From the IMG/VR virus record IMGVR_UViG_3300042544_000888, positions 1-43,350 of that record: a stretch of 43,350 nucleotides of DNA. One strand, 5' to 3'. Under the pieces are notes generated by a model that saw only the letters and a list, made by a program, of their open reading frames with translations, did no database searches and had not been told where the DNA came from. The stretch comes from a virus. The translations under genes were made by a program, and so were the position numbers. This document shows positions 1 through 7,124 of this stretch, in pieces (within the stretch, counting starts at the first letter, position 1; every line of letters begins with the position of its first letter).

Positions 1-73
1 GAATGGTGTCGATTGTTGACTAAAACTCTCAGGGAGAAGCAGCAAGACCAGAGTTCGATTCTCTGCTAGTCCA
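1..73 (+). ncRNA. 3' end of a tmRNA-like or tRNA-like RNA, 5' part outside window
   Basis: Bases 49-65 form a perfect T arm: stem CAGAG/CTCTG around the loop TTCGATT. An acceptor-like 3' strand CTAGTCC and discriminator A73 follow. The 48 bases before the T arm do not fold into an anticodon arm with U33 in any register tried. They contain short hairpins instead (GTCGA/TTGAC at 10-22, TCTC/GAGA at 27-37). The GAC just before the T stem, U at acceptor position 70 and A73 are compatible with an alanine-type tmRNA 3' end, but a class II or degenerate tRNA is not excluded. The CCA is not encoded. It lies 15 bases before the primase start on the same strand. Confidence 0.4.
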
Positions 74-90
74 CGTAACTAAGGAGAAAA

Positions 91-2283
91 GTGGAAGCAA
101 AAGATTTTTTAGAAACAATATTTGGTAGCGGCGCAGGCTACGCCACGCTTGTCACGAAAGACGGCAAGGGCGTTCCTACTGTGCAAAAATTTTACAGTTA
201 CCCTGACGAACTTGACAACATGCTCGCATACATTAGCGAGCGCACAACCGAAGACGTTTACTACTCACCGATCCTTTACTATGAAGAGCGTCGCATTCGT
301 GAGAACGCCAAGACTGTCTCGGTTGTTTATGCTGATGCCGACACCTGTAACCCGAGCAACTTCAGAATTCAACCAAGCATTTCTGTTGAAACCTCTAAGG
401 ATCGTTGGCACTGTTATTGGGTTCTCGATGGCGAGCAAGACCCACAACGTGTTGCCCTGCTTGCTAAGCAGATTGCTTACGCCCACAGGGATCAGGGCTG
501 TGATGTGTCGGGCTGGAATCCAACAAAGCTTCTTCGTGTGGCTGGCACAAGCAACCTTAAGTATGGTCAGGCGCAACCTGTTACCGCCACAACTAACGGC
601 ACTATCTTCTCAATTCAGGAGATGGAAGAAGCCTACAAGGATGTTGTGGTAGATAAGATTCTTGACCTGTCAGACGCACCAATGCCCGAGAACATTCCGG
701 CCGTCATGAACGTGCTGTCCAAGGTTTCAAGTAACCGTGAGATCTTGTCGCTTTACCTTGACGAACCAACACCGAACTCAGATCTTTCTAAACTTATTTG
801 GAAGCTGGAGCTGGAGCTGTTTCGCGCGGGCCTGACCGCTGACGAAGTTTTCGTTGTAGCCAGACACGCCAAGTGCAACAAGTATCACCGCCCAGACCGG
901 CCAAAGCGAGCTGACGCTGACGGCGATCTTTGGCGTGAGGTGCAACGTGCACAGAACATGTTCAAGACAACTGAGAGCGTCACTGTCGAACCTCTGCAGG
1001 TTGAAGAAGAAACCGAAAAGGCTGTCAACTTTTTGACAGACAGCGAGCGCGAAATTGTTAAAGCGTCGCCAACTTTTGTTGACGAGTATGTTGCTTGGGC
1101 TGGCAAGAAAACCGATGGTGCTATTGAGTATCAGCAGGCCGGAGCGTTCACAATACTCTCATCTGTATACAGCGACCTTGGGTGCGCCGCACCAAAGTAT
1201 GGGCGCATGGGCTTGAACCTTTGGTTCATGCTGTTGGGTGAGACAACTCGTAGCCGTAAGTCTACAAGCCGTAGCTTGATGTTGCGGATGATTACTGCAT
1301 ACGAAAAGTATGTCGGCTACCAGATCGATATCGGCTCCAACGCAACAGGCGAAGCTTTGGTCAAGCACCTTTCGGGGCGAGACAAAATGACTTCGCTGTT
1401 CCACCGAGATGAAGTGCAGGGTTTGTTTAAGGAGTTTGTCACCAAGACCTACATGGCTGCTGCTGCCGACCAATACACCGAGCTTTATGATGGGCGTGTG
1501 CCTGTAATGTTGCGCTCAACCGGTGCACAAAACGGTGCTAAGGCTATCCAGACTGAACGTGCCGAGACAAACTTCATTATGTATTTGATGGGTATCACTA
1601 GCAAGGTTGCTGAGATCCTGACTGTGGACTATTTCCGTAGCGGCTTCTTGGCGCGTTTCATTTACGTTGTCGCTGACGCACCGGAACGAACTCGTGAGAG
1701 CGAAGACCTTGATCAAGCTGACGAATACGAGACGAGGGTTCAGGATACCGAGATGGAGAACCTGACACGCTCGCTCTATGACAGTGCGCTTTGGTGGCAG
1801 AAAAAAGGTGGCGTGTTCCCTAGGCCGATCTTCATGGAGAAAGAAGCTTTGGACCGGTTCAACCAGTTCAAGTGGGAGATGGGTGACTTCACTCACGGCC
1901 ACTCAAGTGAGGAATCGATTGAGCCGTCGCGTCAACGACTCGCCCTGTCGGTGTGGAAGATAGCGGTTCTTCTGGCCATGCACGACCGGTCCGAGAAAGT
2001 TCAGATCAAGCACATGCTGATTGCTATCAGCTATTGCGAGGGCTGGTTCAAGAACCTTATCCGCATGGCTGGCGCAATCTCAGCGTCAGAGTGGCAGAGA
2101 GAGGTTGACAACCTCGAGGCTGTCATTCTGTCAAAGGGTGGGCGCATGCGTTACGAAGAGGCTTACAAGAAGTTCTCAAACAAACGCAAGCGTGAGTTCG
2201 ACGAGATGGTTGAGGCGCTACGCTCACAAGCAAGACTAAATGTAAAGATGGAGAATCAGAAAATATTTTTGGAGTTGACATAA
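91..2283 (+). CDS. Primase-helicase: AEP/RepB-like primase fused to a P-loop helicase-like domain
   Basis: Predicted replication protein of 730 residues that would make primers and unwind DNA. The N-terminal third has archaeo-eukaryotic primase hallmarks: D82-A-D84 after a hydrophobic strand, an S-x-H-like motif ending at H107 (RWHCYW), and D138 followed by the LLRVAGTSNLK segment with R149, typical of RepB-like primases. The C-terminal half has a deviant P-loop, GETTRSRKST (383-392), in which the usual second glycine before Lys is Arg, as in DUF3987-like phage proteins. The GTG start is chosen because AAGGAG lies 4-5 bases upstream and the motifs begin soon after. The next gene starts directly after the stop, so it heads an operon. 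Seen: the motifs. Inferred: primer synthesis and ATPase activity. Confidence 0.85.
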   Translation: MEAKDFLETIFGSGAGYATLVTKDGKGVPTVQKFYSYPDELDNMLAYISERTTEDVYYSPILYYEERRIRENAKTVSVVYADADTCNPSNFRIQPSISVETSKDRWHCYWVLDGEQDPQRVALLAKQIAYAHRDQGCDVSGWNPTKLLRVAGTSNLKYGQAQPVTATTNGTIFSIQEMEEAYKDVVVDKILDLSDAPMPENIPAVMNVLSKVSSNREILSLYLDEPTPNSDLSKLIWKLELELFRAGLTADEVFVVARHAKCNKYHRPDRPKRADADGDLWREVQRAQNMFKTTESVTVEPLQVEEETEKAVNFLTDSEREIVKASPTFVDEYVAWAGKKTDGAIEYQQAGAFTILSSVYSDLGCAAPKYGRMGLNLWFMLLGETTRSRKSTSRSLMLRMITAYEKYVGYQIDIGSNATGEALVKHLSGRDKMTSLFHRDEVQGLFKEFVTKTYMAAAADQYTELYDGRVPVMLRSTGAQNGAKAIQTERAETNFIMYLMGITSKVAEILTVDYFRSGFLARFIYVVADAPERTRESEDLDQADEYETRVQDTEMENLTRSLYDSALWWQKKGGVFPRPIFMEKEALDRFNQFKWEMGDFTHGHSSEESIEPSRQRLALSVWKIAVLLAMHDRSEKVQIKHMLIAISYCEGWFKNLIRMAGAISASEWQREVDNLEAVILSKGGRMRYEEAYKKFSNKRKREFDEMVEALRSQARLNVKMENQKIFLELT

Positions 2284-2673
2284 ATGGGACAAGAGCAAAG
2301 GCTTTACGCAATAAACGAAGCGATCTGGTTGCGTGACAACGCACAAAGGATCAGCTCGGATTTGCTGGCGTTGAGGATACAGGAGATTGCGGAGTATGAT
2401 TTGTTCTCGAACAGACAGATCTCTGTGATAATCGGTGGGCTGGTGAGCCACTCGACGATTGGCAAGTTTGTGAAAAAGGAAGATAAGTCTGGTGGCAGGT
2501 TGAACCCCAAAAGCTTGGAAGATATTTCTCTGGCTTTGTTTAGCAAAGCTCGGGGCAGGATAGACTACTCTGCAATCGAACGCGCACTTGAGAGTGGCAC
2601 AAGCCAGGGCATGATTGCAAAGCTTACAGGCATCAGTCAGTCAACAATTAGCAAGAAGTTTGGTGACAAGTAA
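2284..2673 (+). CDS. Helix-turn-helix DNA-binding protein
   Basis: Small DNA-binding protein of 129 residues with two HTH-like segments, one near residues 45-65 (RQISVIIGGLVSHSTIGKFV) and a resolvase-style one at the C-terminus (about 104-127, TSQGMIAKLTGISQSTISKKF). It starts directly after the primase stop with GGAG 9 bases upstream, so it is probably translationally coupled. No catalytic domain is visible. It could regulate early genes or bind the replication origin; which one cannot be decided from the sequence. Confidence 0.7.
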   Translation: MGQEQRLYAINEAIWLRDNAQRISSDLLALRIQEIAEYDLFSNRQISVIIGGLVSHSTIGKFVKKEDKSGGRLNPKSLEDISLALFSKARGRIDYSAIERALESGTSQGMIAKLTGISQSTISKKFGDK

Positions 2674-2840
2674 TGGTTGACATTTACAGCAAAAAGGCCA
2701 AGTGGTCTGAAATCGAAAACAACGAGGAAGCGTTAGAATATCATGCAGCACGTTTTTTGGGTGGCGCTAGGGACGACCTTGCGAGACTCTCTTTCCAGAA
2801 GATCAAAACAATGGAGGCAAAGAATGTCAAAGGTTCTTAG
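2673..2840 (+). CDS. Small hypothetical protein (55 aa)
   Basis: A 55-codon gene beginning at an ATG that overlaps the preceding stop (TAATG), in the tightly packed plus-strand operon. The product starts MVDIYSKKAKWSEIENNEEA and is helical and charged, with no recognised domain. Its end overlaps the start of the next gene by 17 bases, and the next gene's Shine-Dalgarno sequence lies inside it. Support comes from the coupling geometry and fill of the gap, not homology. Confidence 0.65.
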   Translation: MVDIYSKKAKWSEIENNEEALEYHAARFLGGARDDLARLSFQKIKTMEAKNVKGS

Positions 2841-3081
2841 ACTAAACGGCGACGATACATACGAGGAGAAGCTCGCATGGATCGTTTACGGTCAGAACAT
2901 GGGCTGGTGCAGCCCACCAGTATGCGAAACACACGACGGCATGCCACTCACAGAGGCCGAAGACGAAGAGTTTGTGCAAGGATACGACCCCTGCATTACT
3001 GTCGTGCGCCTATATGACGACCAAGATCACCGCAAGGAAGTGGAGTCATATCACTCGGCAAGCCTCTGGAGAAAGCTGTGA
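2824..3081 (+). CDS. Hypothetical protein (85 aa)
   Basis: Product of 85 residues beginning MSKVLRLNGDDTYEEKLAWI. The ATG at 2824 is preferred over an upstream in-frame start because GGAGG lies 7 bases before it and the upstream stretch is occupied by another small gene. It contains a Trp/Cys/Pro segment (GWCSPPVCETHDG, about residues 27-39) and a tyrosine- and aspartate-rich C-terminal half. No family was recognised. It overlaps the following resolvase-like gene by 4 bases. Confidence 0.7.
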   Translation: MSKVLRLNGDDTYEEKLAWIVYGQNMGWCSPPVCETHDGMPLTEAEDEEFVQGYDPCITVVRLYDDQDHRKEVESYHSASLWRKL

Positions 3082-3518
3082 GGTTCCTGTCACTCGATCC
3101 TGGTGGCACGACCGGCATAACAATCATGGAAGTTGGCCCAACAACGCCCCCAACCATAGAGCTAGCTGAGCAGGTCCCAGGGGCGCTAGAAGGCTTTATC
3201 GACTGGCACAGGTCAAACCACTCGCTGGGCTGGGATTTCGTGGTCTGTGAGTCGTTTACGCTACGCCCAGGGGTGAAATTCCCAGACCTGTCACCTGTGT
3301 ATATCATTGGTGCTTTGGAGGCGCTGTCGCCAGAGGCACCGATCTTCTACCAGCCACCAACATCTAAACCCCTTTGCAGTGACGACATACTAAAGCGGCT
3401 TAGGTTCTATCAGGTGGGCAAACCCCACGCAAACGATGCCATCCGCCACGGTATAATTTACTTGAGAAACAAACGACACAAGCCGACGCTCAAAGCAGCC
3501 TGGCCATTCGAGGACTAA
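3078..3518 (+). CDS. RuvC-like Holliday junction resolvase / RNase H-fold nuclease
   Basis: Predicted metal-dependent nuclease of 146 residues with the RuvC/RNase H fold. Visible motifs are the first strand FLSLDPGGTTG with catalytic D7, a second-strand acid E58 in VVCESF, and a C-terminal D120 followed by an AIRHGI helix, the usual acid positions of the phage RuvC-like family. It would resolve branched DNA during replication or before packaging. The start is GTG at 3078, overlapping the previous stop by 4 bases. The next gene overlaps the last base of its stop codon. Length and motif spacing are normal for the family. Confidence 0.8.
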   Translation: MRFLSLDPGGTTGITIMEVGPTTPPTIELAEQVPGALEGFIDWHRSNHSLGWDFVVCESFTLRPGVKFPDLSPVYIIGALEALSPEAPIFYQPPTSKPLCSDDILKRLRFYQVGKPHANDAIRHGIIYLRNKRHKPTLKAAWPFED

Positions 3519-3700
3519 TGCCAACATACGAATACTACTGCAAAAACGGTCACGAATACACTGAGGTAAGATCGATCTTTGTTGACCAGACGGTCACAAA
3601 GTGCTACCATTGTGGAGAAGAACTAATGCAACGCATAGGCAACATAGGAGTGACCTTTAACGGCGCAGGATTTTACAGGAATGATAGGAAAGAGAAATGA
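3518..3700 (+). CDS. FmdB-type zinc ribbon protein
   Basis: A 60-residue protein opening with MPTYEYYCKNGHEY, the signature start of the FmdB zinc-ribbon family. A second metal pair follows in CYHCG (about residues 29-33). Cys8 and His12 plus Cys29 and Cys32 can form one zinc site; the first knuckle uses C-x3-H rather than C-x2-C. FmdB proteins are small presumed regulatory proteins and are common in actinobacteria and their phages; the role in phages is not known. It overlaps both neighbours by 1-4 bases. Confidence 0.8.
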   Translation: MPTYEYYCKNGHEYTEVRSIFVDQTVTKCYHCGEELMQRIGNIGVTFNGAGFYRNDRKEK

Positions 3701-4077
3701 AAAACCAAATCAACAGGTTCAAGGAACTGCTTCAGAGACCGTTCACCGAAGCCGAGCAGGGCAAATACAAGCCACCAGCCGGTGTTCAGTCAGCGGCAAA
3801 GCGCGCACTCAAATGGATCTCTGAGGGCAAAGCCGGCAGTGGGTTCACTAGCGTGGGTCGCAGACGGGCCTCACAGCTCGCAAGCGGACAAGCAGTAAAC
3901 CGAGACACCGTTGCGCGAATGAAATCATACTTCGCAAGGCACGGAGTTGACAAGCAAGCAACCGGCTTCAACGCTGGAGAAAAAGGATTCCCATCACCTG
4001 GTCGCGTAGCCTGGGATGCTTGGGGTGGGGACGCAGGAAGAACCTGGGTCAACAAGATCAAGCTAGACGACAAGTAA
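3697..4077 (+). CDS. Conserved phage protein of unknown function (RMxSYFARHxVDK motif)
   Basis: A 126-residue basic protein. It contains the blocks PPAGVQSAAKRALKWI, SVGRRRASQLASGQ, RMKSYFARHGVDK and PSPGRVAWDAWGGDAGRTW. From memory this domain recurs as a stand-alone protein or as a module of head-associated phage proteins; I know no proven activity. The many Arg/Lys and aromatic residues would suit nucleic-acid binding, which is inference. It overlaps the FmdB gene by 4 bases and stays in the plus-strand operon rather than with structural genes. Confidence 0.7.
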   Translation: MKNQINRFKELLQRPFTEAEQGKYKPPAGVQSAAKRALKWISEGKAGSGFTSVGRRRASQLASGQAVNRDTVARMKSYFARHGVDKQATGFNAGEKGFPSPGRVAWDAWGGDAGRTWVNKIKLDDK

Positions 4078-4088
4078 CCGAAAGGTAA

Positions 4089-4832
4089 ATGGGCATGAAA
4101 ATATTATTCTTAGACTTGGAGACAAGTCCTAACCTCGCATATGTGTGGGGGCTTTGGGATCAGAACGTCTCAATCAACCAGCTGGCATCATCGACAGAAG
4201 TTATCTGCTTTGGCGCAAGATGGGCTGGCACTAAGAAAGTAATCTTTAAGTCAGTGCACCACGACGGCAAGAAAGCAATGCTTGACGAACTCCACGCACT
4301 CATGGAGGAAGCTGACGTTCTAGTGGGTTGGAACTCTCAAGCGTTCGACAGCAAGCACATCAAGCGAGAGTTTTTGGAGAACGGCTACCTGCCACCATCA
4401 CCATACAAAGAGCTTGACTTGATGCGTGTAGTCAAAGGGCAATTCAAATTCCCGAGCAACAAACTGGACTACGTATCACAGAAGCTCGGGGTTGGCGCAA
4501 AGGTAAAGCATTCAGGTTTCGACCTGTGGCTTGGCTGCATGGCCGGCGACAAAAAAGCTTGGGCCGAGATGAAGAAATATCAGATTCAGGATGTTGATCT
4601 GCTGATAGACCTTTATAAAATTCTTTTGCCGTGGATCAAGAACCACCCACACGCAGGGCTATACGAAGAAATGCCTGACGGCTGCCCAAACTGCGCCTCA
4701 AAGAACCTAGAACGCCGAGGCACTGCGCGAACAGTCGCAAACAGCTATCAGCGTTTCCAGTGCAAAGATTGCGGCAAATGGTCGAGAGGGAACAAACCAA
4801 TTGTTACGAAGATTTCTTACAAATCTATTTAA
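4089..4832 (+). CDS. DEDDy 3'-5' exonuclease with C-terminal zinc ribbon
   Basis: Predicted 3'-5' exonuclease of the DnaQ/RNase H superfamily, 247 residues. Exo I is FLDLETSP (D9, E11), Exo II is GWNSQAFDSKHI (D87), Exo III is YQIQD (Y164, D168), giving the DEDDy class. A zinc ribbon follows (C199-x2-C202 and C225-x2-C228), probably for DNA or protein contact. It may serve as the proofreading or end-trimming nuclease of the replication module. Two starts fit: ATG 4089, and ATG 4095, which is better placed relative to AAAGG at 4081-4085; both leave all motifs intact. Confidence 0.8.
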   Translation: MGMKILFLDLETSPNLAYVWGLWDQNVSINQLASSTEVICFGARWAGTKKVIFKSVHHDGKKAMLDELHALMEEADVLVGWNSQAFDSKHIKREFLENGYLPPSPYKELDLMRVVKGQFKFPSNKLDYVSQKLGVGAKVKHSGFDLWLGCMAGDKKAWAEMKKYQIQDVDLLIDLYKILLPWIKNHPHAGLYEEMPDGCPNCASKNLERRGTARTVANSYQRFQCKDCGKWSRGNKPIVTKISYKSI

Positions 4833-5103
4833 GAGAAAACAAAAGATTGAAGAAAGCGAACCACCTTTCCTGATCGAAACCTACTACGACGAATACGAAA
4901 AAGAATTTGTCAGGGTGCACTTTCTTTGCTCATGCCAAATGCCTGTCATTCGGGCGCTTGGGGAAATGTCCTACATCTGCCAACACTGCGACCAGCCCTG
5001 CCAGAAAGAGAAGGGCTGCGTCCAGTGCATAATGTATAATAGAAGCATTGACGAACGCTTCGCGCAGGAGTCAGCGGACGAACAGGACCCCAATGGCAGA
5101 TAA
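4801..5103 (+). CDS. Cys-rich hypothetical protein (100 aa)
   Basis: A 100-residue product with a basic amphipathic N-terminus (MLRRFLTNLFKRKQK) and a cysteine cluster: CSC near 43-45, then C-x2-C...C...C-x2-C between residues 60 and 77, suggesting one or two zinc sites. The assigned start is TTG overlapping the exonuclease gene by 32 bases; no in-frame ATG precedes the Cys cluster, and a weak GGGA lies 11 bases upstream. The end overlaps the next gene by 11 bases. No family was recognised. Confidence 0.6.
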   Translation: MLRRFLTNLFKRKQKIEESEPPFLIETYYDEYEKEFVRVHFLCSCQMPVIRALGEMSYICQHCDQPCQKEKGCVQCIMYNRSIDERFAQESADEQDPNGR

Positions 5104-5470
5104 AATTAAACTCACAGAGTTCAGCACCGACCTTTACGAGCAAACCTCTGGCGACGAACGCGCCCTGATCGACGCCATGCTTGGTGTTGTGCAGGAGTTC
5201 GGTAAGTTCCAATCAGAAGGCAGCTCGATAAACGCTGGCTACGACAACGCAGAGAACAACCCCAACCTTGACATTGGTGTCAAGTGTGGCAACTGCGTAT
5301 TCCACATGGAGACAGAAACAGGCATCACTTGCTCAGCCGTTGAGCAGGAGATCGAAGATGGTGGGGCTTGCAGATTTGCGGCGATACCACCAGGCCTAGT
5401 AAACGCTGGTCCCCCCATGACCGAAGCCAAGAAGCTCGAAGAGATCGCAATCCGAATCTTTAAAAGATAA
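5093..5470 (+). CDS. Conserved phage protein with CGNC / CRF cysteine motif
   Basis: A 125-residue protein starting MADKIKLTEFSTDL at an ATG overlapping the upstream stop. The central part has a four-cysteine pattern: CGNCVF, then TCSAVEQEIEDGGACRFAAIP. The arrangement C-x2-C...C...C-R-F followed by a Pro-rich stretch is, from memory, found in small conserved phage proteins of unknown role; it could bind zinc or an iron-sulfur centre. It is the last gene of the left plus-strand operon and is followed 11 bases later by a terminator. Confidence 0.7.
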   Translation: MADKIKLTEFSTDLYEQTSGDERALIDAMLGVVQEFGKFQSEGSSINAGYDNAENNPNLDIGVKCGNCVFHMETETGITCSAVEQEIEDGGACRFAAIPPGLVNAGPPMTEAKKLEEIAIRIFKR

Positions 5471-5481
5471 AGGAAGAAACC

Positions 5482-5514
5482 AAAACCCCCAGCTCACCTC
5501 TGACTGGGGGTTTT
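5482..5514. terminator. Rho-independent terminator, probably bidirectional
   Basis: An 11-bp perfect stem, AAAACCCCCAG (5482-5492) and CTGGGGGTTTT (5504-5514), with an 11-base loop. The A and T ends of the stem give a U-rich tail in either direction. It sits between the end of the plus-strand replication operon (5470) and the end of the minus-strand late operon (5535), so it can insulate both convergent units. Confidence 0.85.
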
Positions 5515-5534
5515 GTCTTGTCGGATATATTCGC

Positions 5535-5774
5535 CTACGGCAGTAGGGCGCTTACTCCAGATACCAGAACCGCAATTACAGCAATGGTAATTGCAATCTT
5601 GTTACTCTTGTCGTCGCGCTGGGTTTTTAATTCCTTAACGTCAAGTTCGATCTCGTTAATGCGAACGTCTTGCGCATCAAATTTCTTTTCCATACGTTCC
5701 TGTGATTCGCGCATGTTGCGAACACTCTCCTCAATACGACCAAGGGTTACATAAAGCTCTGGTGACTCAGACAT
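5535..5774 (-). CDS. Coiled-coil, single-TM protein (XhlA-like; putative holin partner)
   Basis: A 79-residue protein with a long charged coiled coil (about residues 10-54) followed by one C-terminal transmembrane helix (about 56-77, IAITIAVIAVLVSGVSALL). This is the layout of XhlA-type phage hemolysin/holin accessory proteins. It is the last late gene, after the endolysin and a two-TM protein, overlapping the latter by one base. A role as second holin or antiholin is inferred from topology and position. Confidence 0.65.
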   Translation of the reverse strand: MSESPELYVTLGRIEESVRNMRESQERMEKKFDAQDVRINEIELDVKELKTQRDDKSNKIAITIAVIAVLVSGVSALLP

Positions 5775-6088
5775 TATAGCGGGCTCTCGTCCTTCTTCAC
5801 GTCTGGTGTTGGAATTCCTTTTTCTTCAGCGTGCTTCTGCACAGCATCCTTGGCCGCCTTAGCCACGATGCTCTGGTCTGCGGTTCCGGTGGTGGCAATA
5901 GCGTAGCCAACAGCACCAATAACGCCAAGCATCAAAGTTGCCCAAGCGATTGAAATGCCCATCAGTGGGTCGCCGGTTATGATTGCACCAGAACCTGCAG
6001 CACCGCCAACGATGAACAGGAAGATGCCAAAGCCGCGCCATACGATGGCTCCGACTACAGCGATAGTTCTAGTTATGCGATCTCGCAT
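5774..6088 (-). CDS. Putative holin (two transmembrane helices)
   Basis: A 104-residue membrane protein with a short basic N-terminus, helices at about 18-37 and 44-67 separated by a tight turn containing GDP, and a charged hydrophilic C-terminus. This resembles small two-TM holins of the r1t type. It lies directly downstream of the M23 endolysin, the usual position for a holin, which would form the membrane lesion releasing the endolysin. The leader carries a TATAAT box overlapping the endolysin stop. Confidence 0.65.
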   Translation of the reverse strand: MRDRITRTIAVVGAIVWRGFGIFLFIVGGAAGSGAIITGDPLMGISIAWATLMLGVIGAVGYAIATTGTADQSIVAKAAKDAVQKHAEEKGIPTPDVKKDESPL

Positions 6089-6125
6089 TTATTATCCGTT
6101 CTCGCCGCTTTTGTTATTAGATTCT

Positions 6126-6133
6126 ATTATACA
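6126..6133 (-). promoter_or_regulatory. Late-type TATAAT element before the holin genes
   Basis: On the minus strand the endolysin stop is embedded in TTGTATAATAG. A TATAAT hexamer lies 38 bases before the holin ATG. It belongs to the recurrent late-region element described in the findings. No good -35 box is visible. Confidence 0.4.
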
Positions 6134-6738
6134 ACAGGCTTTTCTTTAGCAGCCAAACGAGCAGTCTCAACCGCCGCAGCTTGAGCGTCGTCATGTGTTG
6201 GCGCTGGAGCCGCAGGTGCGTCGTCGGTAGGAACAACAGGTGCGGTAGCGATAGCTTTTTCCTTAGCGATCAAAGCCTTGAAGAAAGCAATAGGCTCAAT
6301 GTAGTTCTTACCCATCTTGTCCCAGATGTGCTGCTTGCCCAAGCGAAGCTCCCAGTGAAGGTGCTTGCCGGTAGACATACCAGTGCTGGCCATCTTGCCC
6401 AGCGGAGTTCCTGCGGTGACCTTCTGGCCCTTCTTAACCTTCACAGTGCCATCACCCATGTGCGCGTAAAGAGTTGTGTAAAACTTGCCATCGATCTTGT
6501 GAAGCAAAACAACATAGTTACCGAAGCCGCCACCTACAGCGGTAGACTTCTTTGCCTCAAGGACCTTGCCGTCGAACGGCGCTTCGATCCAGCAAGGCTC
6601 GTGCTTTGACCAGATATCTGTTCCGTTGTGGTGCTTGCGCTCACCAGTTACAGGGTGAATTCGCATCCCCATCAAAGAGGTTGCTTTAAAATCTTTGCCC
6701 AATTTTCCGTCAATTGGGAACTGTGCCTTGGTAGTCAT
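6127..6738 (-). CDS. Endolysin, M23 family metallopeptidase
   Basis: Predicted zinc endopeptidase of 203 residues that cuts peptidoglycan cross-bridges at lysis. The M23 (lysostaphin/LytM) signature is complete: H37-x3-D41 in HHNGTDIW, H93 in YAHMGDG, and H126-x-H128 in GKHLHWEL. The fold spans about 10-160. The C-terminal 45 residues are an Ala/Pro/Asp-rich tail without a recognised cell-wall-binding domain. No signal peptide is visible, so export depends on the holin. The start has TAAGGA about 6 bases upstream. The stop overlaps the promoter-like box of the next gene. Confidence 0.85.
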   Translation of the reverse strand: MTTKAQFPIDGKLGKDFKATSLMGMRIHPVTGERKHHNGTDIWSKHEPCWIEAPFDGKVLEAKKSTAVGGGFGNYVVLLHKIDGKFYTTLYAHMGDGTVKVKKGQKVTAGTPLGKMASTGMSTGKHLHWELRLGKQHIWDKMGKNYIEPIAFFKALIAKEKAIATAPVVPTDDAPAAPAPTHDDAQAAAVETARLAAKEKPVV

Positions 6739-6746
6739 AGTGATCC

Positions 6747-7109
6747 TTACTCGAATGCGTGCCAGACAAGCTTAAGTCCAGAGTTTGCGCCAGTTCCGTT
6801 CAGGCGATAAACCATGGCAGTAAAGCCAGTTGTAGTTGGTGTGCCAACAATGTTCACTGCGTAGCCGGTGAGGGCGTCAGTTGTTTGCACAGTAGCAGTG
6901 ACTTTAGGGGCAGTTGAGAACGCTGATGGGAAAGACACCGAAACACTCTGGATACCGCCAGTAGCGGCTGGGCCAGTGAACTGCGTAGTTCCGCTAGCCC
7001 GAGTGAGGACGGTGTTAACAGAGCTTGCCAGAGCCGAAAAATGCGTCTCTAGCGGCGCTATGTTGTCGCTTGATGTTGGGTAAACAATGCCCTTAGAAGT
7101 AGTTGCCAT
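6747..7109 (-). CDS. H-type lectin-like tail protein, probably leaderless
   Basis: A 120-residue virion-associated protein. The C-terminal half (about 50-120) matches the H-type lectin pattern: a beta strand with FPSAFSTAPKVTATVQ, a GF-x-A core strand and a final VWHAFE. Such domains bind sugars, so it may be a receptor-binding tip protein. The ATG at 7109 is chosen because a TATAAT hexamer ends exactly 6 bases upstream, putting the predicted transcription start on the A of ATG. There is no Shine-Dalgarno sequence at a normal distance. It lies between the S74 fibre and the endolysin. Confidence 0.65.
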   Translation of the reverse strand: MATTSKGIVYPTSSDNIAPLETHFSALASSVNTVLTRASGTTQFTGPAATGGIQSVSVSFPSAFSTAPKVTATVQTTDALTGYAVNIVGTPTTTGFTAMVYRLNGTGANSGLKLVWHAFE

Positions 7110-7115
7110 AAGACT

Positions 7116-7124
7116 ATTATACCC
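7116..7124 (-). promoter_or_regulatory. Leaderless-type promoter (GGGTATAAT, N6, ATG)
   Basis: Minus-strand GGGTATAAT overlaps the stop of the S74 fibre gene. The hexamer is followed by AGTCTT and then the ATG at 7109, so the expected +1 is the start codon itself. No convincing -35 box is seen. Confidence 0.55.

Noticed and set aside
1-73. Complete tRNA beginning at base 1
   Set aside because: The T arm falls on canonical numbering by coincidence, but bases 1-7 do not pair with 66-72 and no anticodon arm forms.
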